Shown one piece after another: positions 16,543-25,136 of a stretch of DNA of 48,903 nt. The stretch covers positions 1 through 48,903 of the forward strand of contig DAOVTW010000023.1 of assembly GCA_030632885.1 (NCBI GenBank), written 5' to 3'. The position numbers were made by a program, and so were the translations under genes. A model generated the notes under the pieces. It worked only from the letters and a program-made list of their open reading frames with translations, was not told where the DNA came from and ran no database searches. How positions within the stretch are numbered: the stretch's first letter is position 1; every line of letters starts with the position of its first letter. The stretch is from JAIOSM01 sp023143455. Its GTDB lineage: Bacteria > Desulfobacterota > Desulfobacteria > Desulfobacterales > Desulfobacteraceae.

Positions 16543-17577
16543 TTAAAGCGTAAGCATTCTGTCTAAAGCAAGTTTTGCATCTTTTTTTATCCTTGTTTCA
16601 ATATCAATAATATTAACTTGTCCGATATTTTCCAATGTATACAGAAGGTTTTCAAGATTGATTTTAAACATATTAGGGCAAAGAGACCTTTTTATTGGAA
16701 TAATCAATTTGTCTTTATATTCAAGTCCAAGTCTTTCAACAAGGTTTATTTCTGTTCCTATAATAATTGTGGAGCCTTTTGCAGCACTTTTTACATAGTT
16801 TACAATAAAGCTTGTGGATCCAACAGCATCGGATAGTGCAACTACTTCTTGGGTGCATTCAGGATGAACAACGACTTTTGCATCAGGATGTTTCTTTTTC
16901 ATATCTGTTATTTGGTTTGTTGTAAACCTTGTGTGAACAAGACAATACCCTTTCCAGAGTATTACCCTGGCTTTGTTTATACTCTCTATTGAGTTTCCTC
17001 CAAAGGGTTTTTCAGGATCCCACACTATCATTTCATCTTTAGGGATTCCAAGGGTGTTGCCAGTATTTCGTCCAAGGTGCTCATCCGGGAAAAAGAAGAT
17101 TTTTTCTCCTCGCTCATAGGCCCATTCAAATGCTTTGGGTGCATTTGATGATGTGCATATGATTCCGTTTTTTTTGCCACAATGTGCTTTTATGTGAGCA
17201 TCTGAGTTCATATAAACAAGGGGTATTATTTCTTCTTCTTTTATAATACTGGTAATTTCAGCCCATGCTTTTTCAAGGAGAACAGAATCTGCCATGTCTG
17301 CCATCCAGCATCCGGCGTCAGTATCAGGTATTTGTACAATCTGGTGAGGTTGAGCAAGTATTGCAGCGCTTTCAGCCATGAAATGCACACCGCAAAAAAC
17401 TATGTATTGGGCGTCCTTGTCGTCTGCAGCCTTGGCTGATAAAGCAAATGAATCCCCACAAAAATCCCCCAGGTCAACTATATCTTTTCTTTGATAATGG
17501 TGGGTCAAAATAACAAGTTTATTCCCAAGTCTTTTTTTCTTTTTTTTAATTTTTTGTATAAGCTCTTCTGTCATCAT
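16543..17577 (-). CDS. nadA: Quinolinate synthase A
   Basis: This 344-residue [4Fe-4S] enzyme condenses iminoaspartate with dihydroxyacetone phosphate in NAD synthesis. The family pattern is clear: LTHHYQRKDIVDLGDFCGDS at the N-terminus, FCGVHFMAESA, ICTSSNA, FFPDEHLGRNT, VHPECTQEV and KRSLCPNM, supplying the three cluster cysteines. It is the last gene of the metY-metX-metW-MOSC-nadA run, 2 nt after the MOSC gene. nadB and nadC are not in the window. Confidence 0.94.
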   Translation of the reverse strand: MMTEELIQKIKKKKKRLGNKLVILTHHYQRKDIVDLGDFCGDSFALSAKAADDKDAQYIVFCGVHFMAESAAILAQPHQIVQIPDTDAGCWMADMADSVLLEKAWAEITSIIKEEEIIPLVYMNSDAHIKAHCGKKNGIICTSSNAPKAFEWAYERGEKIFFFPDEHLGRNTGNTLGIPKDEMIVWDPEKPFGGNSIESINKARVILWKGYCLVHTRFTTNQITDMKKKHPDAKVVVHPECTQEVVALSDAVGSTSFIVNYVKSAAKGSTIIIGTEINLVERLGLEYKDKLIIPIKRSLCPNMFKINLENLLYTLENIGQVNIIDIETRIKKDAKLALDRMLTL

Positions 17578-17579
17578 AA

Positions 17580-18014
17580 TTATATCAACTTTATTTTATC
17601 ATCTACTTTTAGTTCTCCGCCTTTAAGGACTTTTGCGAAAATCCCTTCCTTTGGCATTATACAATCTCCTGCCTTATAATAGATTGCGCATTTTTTATGG
17701 CAGACTTTTCCAATCTGACTTATTTCAACTAGAGCTTTATTTCCTAGTTTTACCTTTGTGCCCACAGGTAGTGTTTTCCAGTCAACACCAAGGCTTGCAA
17801 TGTTTTCCGCAAAATCTCCAAAGGAAACATCAAGGCCTCTTTCGTTTGCCGCATCTATATTTTCCTGGGATAAAAAACTTACTTGCCTGTGCCAGTCACC
17901 TGCATGGGCATCATCTTTAAAGCCATAGTTTTCTATTAAAGTTGCCCTATCAACTGTGGTTTTCACTGTCCCCTTTTTTTTGCTTATTGCAAGAGATGTA
18001 ATCTTTATTTTCAT
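17580..18014 (-). CDS. MOSC-domain protein
   Basis: This 144-residue protein is a stand-alone MOSC domain (SLAISKKKGTVKT at the start, HAGDWHRQVSFLS, FGDFAENIAS and the conserved cysteine in GKVCHKKCAIYY). MOSC domains act with molybdenum cofactor or as sulfur carriers. Free-standing copies in anaerobes often sit near molybdopterin genes, but here the neighbours are metW and nadA. It could handle sulfur transfer in this methionine operon (inference only). Confidence 0.85.
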   Translation of the reverse strand: MKIKITSLAISKKKGTVKTTVDRATLIENYGFKDDAHAGDWHRQVSFLSQENIDAANERGLDVSFGDFAENIASLGVDWKTLPVGTKVKLGNKALVEISQIGKVCHKKCAIYYKAGDCIMPKEGIFAKVLKGGELKVDDKIKLI

Positions 18015-18030
18015 TTTATATTACTCCTTA

Positions 18031-18627
18031 TTATTTTCCGATTTCATAAATTCCATATGTTGCAAATAGATTTGGTAAAAAATTAACAATCTTGCCCTCA
18101 TGGCTTTTTTCACCCGGTTTAATAGCAGCTTTTTTATGAATATTAAAACCGATTTTGTTGGCAAATATTTTAAAGTCTTCAAGCGTTAAAACTCTTATAT
18201 TCGGTGAATCATACCATTGATATGGCAGCTCTCTTGATACTGGAGCCTTGCCACCACCAAGTAGTTGCAGCCTGATTTTAATATGGCCGAAGTTGGGGAA
18301 ACTAACTATTGCTTTTTTCCCAACTCTTAAGATTTCCTTGATTAAACCTTCAGGATCATACGCTTGCTGTAAAGTCTGACTCAAGATGCAATAATCAAAA
18401 CTTTTATCTGAATAATCCAATATTTCCTTGTTTATATCGCCCTGAAGGACTGAGAGACCTTTTTCAATACACAATGCAACTTTCTTTTCTTTGATTTCAA
18501 TTCCAGTCTCTTTAACATTTTTTTCTTGTTTGAGATAATAGAGCAGGTCACCTTCGCCACATCCAAGACCTAAAACAGTTGACCCGGGCTTTATCCAGGA
18601 AGCCATGATTTTAAGATCAAATCTCAT
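18031..18627 (-). CDS. metW: MetW-like methyltransferase-fold protein
   Basis: This 198-residue class I methyltransferase-fold protein has the cofactor loop VLGLGCGEGDLLYYL, the LSQTLQQAYDP segment and the SFPNFGHIKIRLQLL stretch typical of MetW. MetW accompanies MetX, and in studied Proteobacteria the pair is needed for homoserine acylation. I chose ATG 18627 because GGAG lies just upstream inside metX. The longer frame to 18666 would have no ribosome site. The start lies within metX's last codons, so the two are coupled. Confidence 0.9.
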   Translation of the reverse strand: MRFDLKIMASWIKPGSTVLGLGCGEGDLLYYLKQEKNVKETGIEIKEKKVALCIEKGLSVLQGDINKEILDYSDKSFDYCILSQTLQQAYDPEGLIKEILRVGKKAIVSFPNFGHIKIRLQLLGGGKAPVSRELPYQWYDSPNIRVLTLEDFKIFANKIGFNIHKKAAIKPGEKSHEGKIVNFLPNLFATYGIYEIGK

Positions 18628-19801
18628 TGTTTGTTGCTCCCTGTATTTTTTCGTAAACACTTGCAAGAAAACCTTTTATCATTTTATTAAGTCTTTTGTC
18701 CGGGAGAAGAAATGCATCATGACCCCATTCTGACTTTATTTCACAAAAGCTCACATCAAGTCTGTTTTTCTTTAAAGCCTTGACAATGGCTTTTGATTCA
18801 TGGGTTGGATAGAGCCAGTCAGAAGTATATGAAATAACCAAGAATCTTGCTTTTGCATTTAAAAATGCATCAACAGGTGATCCTTTGCCGTGTTGTTCTT
18901 CTAAATCAAAATAGTCTGCAGCTTTTGTTATGTATAAAAAAGAGTTGGCATCAAATCTTGTTACAAATTTTTCGCCCTGATATTTTAAATAGCTTTCAAC
19001 CTGGAATTTAGTATCAAATGTAAAAGGCAGGTCATTTTTATCCTGCAATTTTCTACCAAATTTCATTCGCATTGACTTGTCAGATAAATATGTGATGTGA
19101 CCGATCATTCTTGCAACTGACAGACCAATATCAGGTTTTTTTTCTTTGGAATAGTTCCCATTGTTCCAGTTTGGATCACTTGTGATGGCCTGTCTTGCAA
19201 CTTCGTTAAAGGCAATTGACAGAGCCGAATGTTTCATGGTCGTGGCAATGGGTATTGCAGCTTCGACCATATCAGGATATCGCACACTCCATTCAAGAGC
19301 CTGCATACCTCCAAGCGATCCGCCAGTAACGGCAAGAAGCTTTTTAATTTTTAAGTGATCAATAAGCCTTTTCTGGACTCTAACCATATCTGGAATTGTT
19401 ACCATGGGGAAATTCATATTATAAGAGTTTTTCTCCCCTGGTATGATAGAACTAGGTCCGGTTGACCCCATGCATCCGCCTAAAATATTTGAGCAGATTA
19501 CAAAATAGATATCAGTATCAATGGCTTTGCCGGGTCCTATCATAATATCCCACCACCCGGGTTTCTCATCTTTTTTGTCATAAACGCCCGCAGCATGAGA
19601 ATCTCCGGTTAATGCATGTAAAATTAGTATTGCATTATTCTTTTTTGCATTAAGTGTCCCAAATGTTTCATATGCGATTGTTATATCTTCAAGGCGTTCT
19701 CCTGTTTGAAGAATAAAATCATTTTCCGAAATTAGGAAAAATTGTTTCTTCACAATTTTATATGGTGATTTATCAATATTATGAGCAGTATTGTTGTTCA
19801 T
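18617..19801 (-). CDS. metX: Homoserine O-acetyltransferase
   Basis: This 394-residue alpha/beta-hydrolase-fold enzyme activates homoserine for direct sulfhydrylation. The nucleophile elbow GGSLGGMQALEW, the oxyanion region ALTGDSHAAG and the catalytic Asp and His in SDWLYPTHES and WGHDAFLL are present. Some MetX-like enzymes use succinyl-CoA instead of acetyl-CoA, which sequence alone does not settle. Its ATG overlaps the metY stop by 4 bp. Confidence 0.93.
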   Translation of the reverse strand: MNNNTAHNIDKSPYKIVKKQFFLISENDFILQTGERLEDITIAYETFGTLNAKKNNAILILHALTGDSHAAGVYDKKDEKPGWWDIMIGPGKAIDTDIYFVICSNILGGCMGSTGPSSIIPGEKNSYNMNFPMVTIPDMVRVQKRLIDHLKIKKLLAVTGGSLGGMQALEWSVRYPDMVEAAIPIATTMKHSALSIAFNEVARQAITSDPNWNNGNYSKEKKPDIGLSVARMIGHITYLSDKSMRMKFGRKLQDKNDLPFTFDTKFQVESYLKYQGEKFVTRFDANSFLYITKAADYFDLEEQHGKGSPVDAFLNAKARFLVISYTSDWLYPTHESKAIVKALKKNRLDVSFCEIKSEWGHDAFLLPDKRLNKMIKGFLASVYEKIQGATNNEI

Positions 19802-21057
19802 ATTTTATCAAGTGCCTGGTCAAGATCATTTATTATATCATCTGGATTTTCTATACCAACTGATAATCTTAGAAGGTCAGGTGTTATGGAAAGATCTGTT
19901 TTTACATCAGGATCAAAAGAGATGTATTGAGATGACCATGGATGAATAATCAGAGTCTTGCAATCGCCTAGATTAGCAAGATGGTAAATCATATTAAGAT
20001 TGTCAATCAAGGTAAAACATTGCTCTTGATTTTCAAGACCAAAGCCTATCATTGCGCCATAACCCTGGTTGCAGAATACTTTGTTTGCTGTTTCATGGTC
20101 GGGGTGGTCAGGCAACCCGGGAAAATTTACCCATTTGACTTTCTTGTGTAATTTAAGGTGTTTTGCAACCCTCACAGCATTTGACATATGTCTTTCCATT
20201 CGTAATGCAAGAGTATCCATTCCGATCATTGCAAGGTATGAGTGGAAAGGAGCCTGGGTTGTTCCGAAATTTATATGGTGTTCTCTCCATATTTTATCTA
20301 ACAGGGCAAGCTCTCCTTTTCTTTCAATAAATGGTGCAAAATCAGGGAATCTTTCATTGTTTTCCCATGGAAAGTTACCACCATCCACAACAATACCACC
20401 AGTTGCTGCACCATGGCCACTTAAGTATTTTGTTGTGGAGTGGATCACAACATCTGCACTAAGATCAATGGGCCTTGCAAGAAAAGGGGAAGCAAGAGTG
20501 TTGTCTACAATAAGAGGTAACCCATGCACCCGGGCTATTCTAGCTATTTTTTTTATGTCAGGAATATCCATTTTTGGATTTCCAATGGTCTCAATATAAA
20601 TGAATCTTGTTTTGTCTGTAATTGCATCTTCTATTTCTTTTGTGCTTTTGATATCAACTATTTTGGCGTTTAAATTGTATTTCTTAAAAACTCCTGTAAA
20701 CAACAAATATGTTGACATAAAGAGTGAACTGCCACAGATAAATTCATCATTGGATCTTAAAAGAGCCATGCAGGTATTATTGATAGCAGCCATGCCCGAG
20801 GACATCACAACAGCACCTTTCCCATTTTCCAAGGATGCTACTTTTTCTTCAAAAACAGAGTTTGTTGGATTTGTAAGCCTCATATAAATATGGCTTTTTT
20901 GTTTGCCTGCAAAGGTATCACTCAAAGATTGAGCGGTTTTGTGTGCTGTTGATGCACTTTGGAAAATTGGAGGCAGCGTGGCTCCTTGCCACAGTTCAGG
21001 TGTCAGAGCCTCATGTATTACCCTTGAATCAAAATGCAGATTGCTTTTTTTATCCAT
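19798..21057 (-). CDS. metY: O-acetylhomoserine sulfhydrylase
   Basis: This 419-residue member of the Cys/Met metabolism PLP family has the PLP lysine in STTKYLSGHG, preceded by VIVDNTLASP (cofactor-ring contact Asp). The large insert with FPDFAPFIERKGEL and the IHPWSSQY segment favour homocysteine synthase over cystathionine gamma-synthase. It makes homocysteine directly from sulfide, abundant in a sulfate reducer. It is first in the metY-metX-metW-MOSC-nadA operon. An operator-like dyad lies in its promoter; I saw no SAM riboswitch fold in the leader. Confidence 0.92.
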   Translation of the reverse strand: MDKKSNLHFDSRVIHEALTPELWQGATLPPIFQSASTAHKTAQSLSDTFAGKQKSHIYMRLTNPTNSVFEEKVASLENGKGAVVMSSGMAAINNTCMALLRSNDEFICGSSLFMSTYLLFTGVFKKYNLNAKIVDIKSTKEIEDAITDKTRFIYIETIGNPKMDIPDIKKIARIARVHGLPLIVDNTLASPFLARPIDLSADVVIHSTTKYLSGHGAATGGIVVDGGNFPWENNERFPDFAPFIERKGELALLDKIWREHHINFGTTQAPFHSYLAMIGMDTLALRMERHMSNAVRVAKHLKLHKKVKWVNFPGLPDHPDHETANKVFCNQGYGAMIGFGLENQEQCFTLIDNLNMIYHLANLGDCKTLIIHPWSSQYISFDPDVKTDLSITPDLLRLSVGIENPDDIINDLDQALDKI

Positions 21058-21118
21058 GATTTTGCCCCCTTAAAATTTTCGCTTAGATAATCCTAATTAA
21101 ACAATTTATTTTCTAATC

Positions 21119-21143
21119 TGCCACAATGTGGTACGCATGTCAA
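21119..21143 (-). promoter_or_regulatory. metY promoter with the same operator as nifU
   Basis: On the minus strand TTGACA (21143-21138), then TACCACATTGTGG with the perfect CCACA-T-TGTGG dyad (21131-21121), then CAGATT as a weak -10 after 17 nt. The 13-nt core matches the nifU element at 11 of 13 positions with nearly the same distance to -35. The start would be about 50 nt before the metY ATG. The remaining bases to 21285 hold nothing else that I recognise. Confidence 0.65.
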
Positions 21144-21285
21144 ATGATAAAATGAGTTTTAGATAATAATTGTTTTTTAGAAAAATCATGTCCTCTTTCA
21201 CCATGATAGCTTGCATCAAGGCTGCCATCATAGTCGAGTTTATCCATAAAAACCTTTCAAACTATAACTCTTAAATTACAGACGG

Positions 21286-22036
21286 TTATGCCAGGCAGCC
21301 ATCTGATACTTTAATCATTCTTGTTGAATATGAACTCACTCCAGAATCATGTGTAACAACTATAATGGTATGACCATCATTATTCAATGATTTAAAGTTC
21401 CATAATTTCTCCTGTAGTGGTGGTATCAAGGTTACCAGTGGGTTCAAAAACAGCAACAAATTTAGAAACATTAACAATTCTTCGATCAAAAGTAATCACA
21501 AGCCTTGTGTCATGTTTATCTATATTTACAAAAGCCACACCTTCAATGCCCTCAATCTCCTTAACAATTGCATCTTTAAAAGTTGTATTATCAAGTTTAT
21601 AGATAGCATCATCGAGATTTCGAGTGGTTATATAAGAAACAGCCTTTGGGACAGCTACAAAGCTAATGCCTAAAACAATAACACCTACTACAATAGATGC
21701 AAACCTTCTTCCGCAATTGGTACAAATCATGATATCACCATCCTGAACGTAACCCTTGCCTGATTTATAGCAAACATCACAGGAATCAATAGCGGCACGG
21801 ATAATGCCATCCTGGCTTTTAACTGTAAAAAAACTTACCATAACACCGTCATCAGCTTTAACTTTAAAATAATGCGCCTGACCATCATTGATATCTTTTA
21901 CCGGAATACTAAGGGTTCCATTTTTAGGCTTCAAAGGTTTGAATTTTTCGCCAAAAAGAGCATAGGCTGGCATGGATATTCCTAAAATTACTAAACAGAT
22001 GAGCATACTTGTTAATTTCATTCTTCGATTGATCAT
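21286..22036 (-). pseudogene. Chimeric remnant: DUF2318 - HMA-like - ABC ATPase
   Basis: From ATG 22036 (good AGGAGATATT site) the frame encodes a signal-like segment and most of a DUF2318 domain with CDVCYKSGKG and CTNCGRRF, a likely metal site. Right after CGRRF it runs into a second membrane segment (IVVGVIVLGISFVAVPKAV) and an HMA-like fold. It then joins the Walker-B-adjacent end of an ABC ATPase (EPTGNLD) and stops at 21392. A one-base shift in a T run restores the ATPase tail (HTIIVVTHDSG) to TAA 21286. Three ancestral genes, probably a metal-transport or cofactor operon, have collapsed by two deletions. A hybrid protein might still be made. Confidence 0.72.
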
Positions 22037-22046
22037 TTAATATCTC

Positions 22047-22580
22047 CTAATGAGTTTTTATTTTATAGTTATTATTAATTTGTGGGCGGTACAGCGCAAC
22101 ATGAACCACCACCTGAATTATAAGGGGTTTTGTTCTGTGTTGCGCTTGTTGTAGTTGTCGGAGGGGGGGACCACCGCAACTACTCTGTTGACCGCCACCA
22201 CATCCTGAATATAAGTTGCGTTTTGCGTTAACAACTGCAAAAGATTCTTTTTCAGTAATATCCTGAACAGACTCAACAGTTGCAGGATAACCTTGATCTG
22301 TAATTGTTTTTGCTATGGCTTTAGCTGTAATGGGGGGTAGAAAATCCACAGCAATAAGTTTGCGAAATAAATTTGCCCCAAATCCTGAAAAGCCTTCTAT
22401 AGGAGTAAGGCTTTGGTTAATAGTTGTAAAACACCCACCACAGGAAAGATTGTCAACATTAAAAATTGCTCGTTTTAGAACACCTTTGCCCTTACTTTCA
22501 GCAACAACAAATCCTGAGACAGCAAAAATACTAAGCACAGCAACCAGAATTATTAAAAAAATGTATTTTTTTCAAAACAT
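22047..22580 (-). pseudogene. Secreted HMA-domain metal-binding protein, frameshifted
   Basis: A would-be start at ATG 22580 follows GGAGG directly, but codon 3 is TGA; the same frame then encodes a clean signal peptide (KKYIFLIILVAVLSIFAV). A heavy-metal-associated domain with LSCGGC and a Cys-Gly tail follow. A run of seven G (22163-22169, C on the coding strand) shifts the frame. The other frame gives a plausible end, SGGGSCCAVPPTN, to TAA 22075. It may be a dead gene, or start at GTG 22538 and be phase-variable at the homopolymer. Sequencing error at the run is also possible. Confidence 0.6.
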
Positions 22581-22999
22581 CCTCCATTAAGTTTAAAAAA
22601 TTAATAACAGCAAAAGGTATATCAAGACTTGTGCCAAGACTTTCAAAAAGGACTGGAATTTTACATAACAGTTTATTTTAATAGGATAAAATTATTGGTT
22701 TTAGGATTAGCACATGCTGTTAAGGCTGTAATGAACTATTGTTTTGCCATAATATTGTAGGATATTGTTAACTCATGTGTAGAATATTCTACAATATCAG
22801 GGAAAAATCCAGGGAGAAATTATATTACAATCAGATTATTCAAAAGACAATGCAACTGCCTTTGTGTGTATATATTTGGCGTTTAAGAATACCAAAAGCC
22901 ATTGTAGTTTTAATTATTTATTGCTATTTCTCTGGATAAGCTATATGTTTTACTCTATTATTGCCAAATATGGGCAAATATGGGATATAATGTATTGTT
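22581..22999. other. Intergenic region with nested palindromes
   Basis: There is no gene in these 419 bases. TGTAGAATATTCTACA (22778-22793) is a perfect 16-bp palindrome. A second inverted pair, ATATTGTAG (22752-22760) and CTACAATAT (22789-22797), overlaps its right half. They lie about 210-250 bp upstream of the AbiEi-like gene, so they could be an operator for a gene since lost or for the abiE unit. Confidence 0.5.
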
Positions 23000-23818
23000 A
23001 TGAATGAAATAGCCGGAATAGGAAAATCATATCGAAGAAAATTAAGCAGGGTTTTGGAAAGAAATTTTGGTGTTATTACCGCCAGGTTAGTTTCTGAAAC
23101 ACTGGACGTTTCAACGCAAGAATCAGGGAGGCTACTTTCCAGGTGGTGCAAAAATGGCTGGCTTTTACGAATTAAAAGAGGAGCCTACATCCCAATCCCA
23201 ATTGATTCAACATCCAATAAAATAATTTTAGAGGAACCCTTTTTAATTGCTGAAATGGTTTATGGACCAGGGTATGTGGCTGGGTTCAGTGCAGCGAAGC
23301 ATTGGGATTTTTCAGAACAAATAATTGAAACCATTACATATTTCACATGTAAGAAGGTCAAGGATAGAAATCCAAGCCATGGGGGAATTAAATTTAAGCT
23401 CAAAACAATAAACAGGCGAAAGGTATTTGGACTAAAAACACTTTGGATCGCCAATAAAAAAATTAAAATAAGTGATCCGTCCAAAACAATGGTTGATTTA
23501 CTTGATGATCCCAAATTAGTTGGAGGAATGTCTATTGTCGGGGATTTTTTTTCAGAGTATTTTGATTCAAAATATTATGATATTGAGCTGCTTATTAAAT
23601 ATGCAAAGGGAATGAATAATAAAACAATATTTAAAAGGTTAGGTTTATTATTTGAAATAAAATTTAATGTTTCTGATGAAATTTTATCAATAATATTAGA
23701 CAACATCTCTACTGGCCTTTCAAAATTTGACCTAACAACTCCATCAGATTGCATCATTACAAAATGGCAACTAAAAGCTTCTAAGTTTTGGAAAAAAGAA
23801 TATGATAGAAAAAAATAA
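23000..23818 (+). CDS. AbiEi-family antitoxin / transcriptional regulator
   Basis: This 272-residue protein has an N-terminal winged-helix part (VITARLVSETLDVSTQESGR, then RWCKNGWLLRIKRGAYIPIP) and the AbiEi middle region (GPGYVAGFSAAKHWDFSEQ, SDPSKTMVDLLDDP). AbiEi proteins repress their operon and neutralise the AbiEii nucleotidyltransferase (type IV toxin-antitoxin, also phage abortive infection). The C-terminal part is intact. The partner gene overlaps it but is truncated, so this appears to be an orphan antitoxin. ATG 23000 has no strong ribosome site. Confidence 0.82.
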   Translation: MNEIAGIGKSYRRKLSRVLERNFGVITARLVSETLDVSTQESGRLLSRWCKNGWLLRIKRGAYIPIPIDSTSNKIILEEPFLIAEMVYGPGYVAGFSAAKHWDFSEQIIETITYFTCKKVKDRNPSHGGIKFKLKTINRRKVFGLKTLWIANKKIKISDPSKTMVDLLDDPKLVGGMSIVGDFFSEYFDSKYYDIELLIKYAKGMNNKTIFKRLGLLFEIKFNVSDEILSIILDNISTGLSKFDLTTPSDCIITKWQLKASKFWKKEYDRKK

Positions 23819-24041
23819 AGTTATAAAAATGGCAGCAGAATTAAGCCTTAATCTAGATACAGTGGAACCCCTTTCTTTTAGAACTGCTCAAAGTGGCAAT
23901 AGATTATTTTATGGATTTGAGCGAGAGGTAGAACACGTTAAGTCATATACTTTGTCGAAGATTCAATCCGTTGAAATCACCAACAATGCATACAAAGAAA
24001 AGTGTCCAGTTGAAATAAGTTCTGCTGGATACCTATCATAA
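23802..24041 (+). pseudogene. Truncated AbiEii toxin fused to an unrelated C-terminus
   Basis: The first 22 residues (KNKVIKMAAELSLNLDTVE) look like the start of an AbiEii toxin, and the frame overlaps abiEi as in normal abiE operons. After VE, where the family continues with KDYVLGW-like sequence, the text changes to a WYL-domain-like end (LFYGFEREVEHVKSYTLSKI ... CPVEIS). The nucleotidyltransferase GS-x-D catalytic motif is gone. A deletion appears to have joined two genes in frame. The product has 79 residues and should have no toxin activity. Confidence 0.6.
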
Positions 24042-24056
24042 TATAAGGGAGATAAC

Positions 24057-24953
24057 ATGAAAATAATTACATTGATAGAAGATAGTAAGCAGGATGAGAA
24101 CTTGGTTAACGAGTTTGGGCTTTCTCTGTATATAGAAGTTGATGGAGTAAAAATATTATTAGACACAGGAACCACTGGCAATTTTATAAAGAACACCAAA
24201 AATCTTGGTGTTGATCTTGAAGATGTTGATTTTGTTATCATCTCACATGCTCATTTTGATCATGGAGGAGGGCTTGATGATACACTTGAAACAAATAAGA
24301 CCGCTATTGTTTATATGCATGAAGATTGCAGGAATGAATATTATGGTAATATTGGTGCCAAGCTACCCCCAGCTATTAATTTCTTTGTTCATCCTTTTGT
24401 AAAAAGGTCGATGGTATTTTCAAAATATATTGGTTTAAATCAACAAGTATTAAGCAAGCATAAAAAAAGAATTAAGTTTATTTCAAAAACCATAGAGATA
24501 ACCAAGAATGTTTTTTTAGTTACAAATATTTCAAAAAAGAATCCTATACCTGAGGGGAACAAATTTATTCTTAAGCAAAAAAATGGCAGACTCGAGCTGG
24601 ATGATTTCAACCACGAATTAATCCTGGTTGTTAAAGAAGAAGACGGAGTAGTCCTTTTTTCAGGCTGTTGTCACAGTGGTCTTTTGAATATGATAGAAAC
24701 TGTAAAAAAGTTATTCAAAGATCAATCAATTAAAGCTGTTATAGGAGGTTTCCATCTAAAATTTCAGCCTGGAAAAGACAATTTGGCAGGAACTGAAAAA
24801 GATATTCAAGACATTGCCAAGGAACTCATCAATCAAAAAATTCAGCGAATATATACCGGGCACTGCACAGGGAAAAAAGCATACAGTGTTTTAGAAAAAG
24901 TATTAAAAGATCGGATTGGACATCTTTTCACAGGGGCTATCATTCAAACCTGA
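24057..24953 (+). CDS. Metallo-beta-lactamase-fold protein, dihydropterin-RFAP synthase-like
   Basis: This 298-residue protein has the zinc motif SHAHFDHGGGL near residue 63, FSGCCHSGLLNM near 202, IGGFHL near 226 and TGHCTGKKA near 264. Together these define the COG1237 group that includes the 7,8-dihydropterin-6-methyl-(ribofuranosyl)aminobenzene-phosphate synthase homologue studied in archaea. Bacterial members have no settled role. ATG 24057 follows AAGGGAG. It lies just after the abiE remnant but reads as an intact housekeeping-type gene. Confidence 0.83.
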   Translation: MKIITLIEDSKQDENLVNEFGLSLYIEVDGVKILLDTGTTGNFIKNTKNLGVDLEDVDFVIISHAHFDHGGGLDDTLETNKTAIVYMHEDCRNEYYGNIGAKLPPAINFFVHPFVKRSMVFSKYIGLNQQVLSKHKKRIKFISKTIEITKNVFLVTNISKKNPIPEGNKFILKQKNGRLELDDFNHELILVVKEEDGVVLFSGCCHSGLLNMIETVKKLFKDQSIKAVIGGFHLKFQPGKDNLAGTEKDIQDIAKELINQKIQRIYTGHCTGKKAYSVLEKVLKDRIGHLFTGAIIQT

Positions 24954-25034
24954 CAATCTTGCTTATTATTTGTATTAGATGGAGATAGGTGATATTGTAT
25001 TGAAATATTGGATTTATGCAAGGGAGGTAACCAA

Positions 25035-25136
25035 ATGGCCAAATCACAAGATTCGAAAAAAGCTTTGAAGAAAAAACCGTTGAAAACTGCTAAGGAAAAG
25101 AAGCAGGCTAAACAGGAAAAGAAGAAAAACAGATAG
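25035..25136 (+). CDS. 33-residue lysine-rich microprotein
   Basis: ATG 25035 follows an excellent GGGAGG site. The product is MAKSQDSKKALKKKPLKTAK and 13 more residues, of which about half are Lys or Arg; there are no hydrophobic segments. Such a strongly basic, disordered peptide may bind nucleic acid or ribosomes (inference). It is below routine length cut-offs. The quality of the ribosome site argues that it is real. Confidence 0.6.
   Translation: MAKSQDSKKALKKKPLKTAKEKKQAKQEKKKNR

Noticed and set aside
21058..21120. SAM riboswitch before metY
   Set aside because: The leader is short and AT-rich and has no SAM-I or SAM-II core; the dyad in the promoter explains control better.
22572..22580. 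In-frame TGA at codon 3 of the HMA-domain gene read as selenocysteine
   Set aside because: It stands before a signal peptide, not at a redox cysteine, and no suitable hairpin follows; nonsense mutation is simpler.
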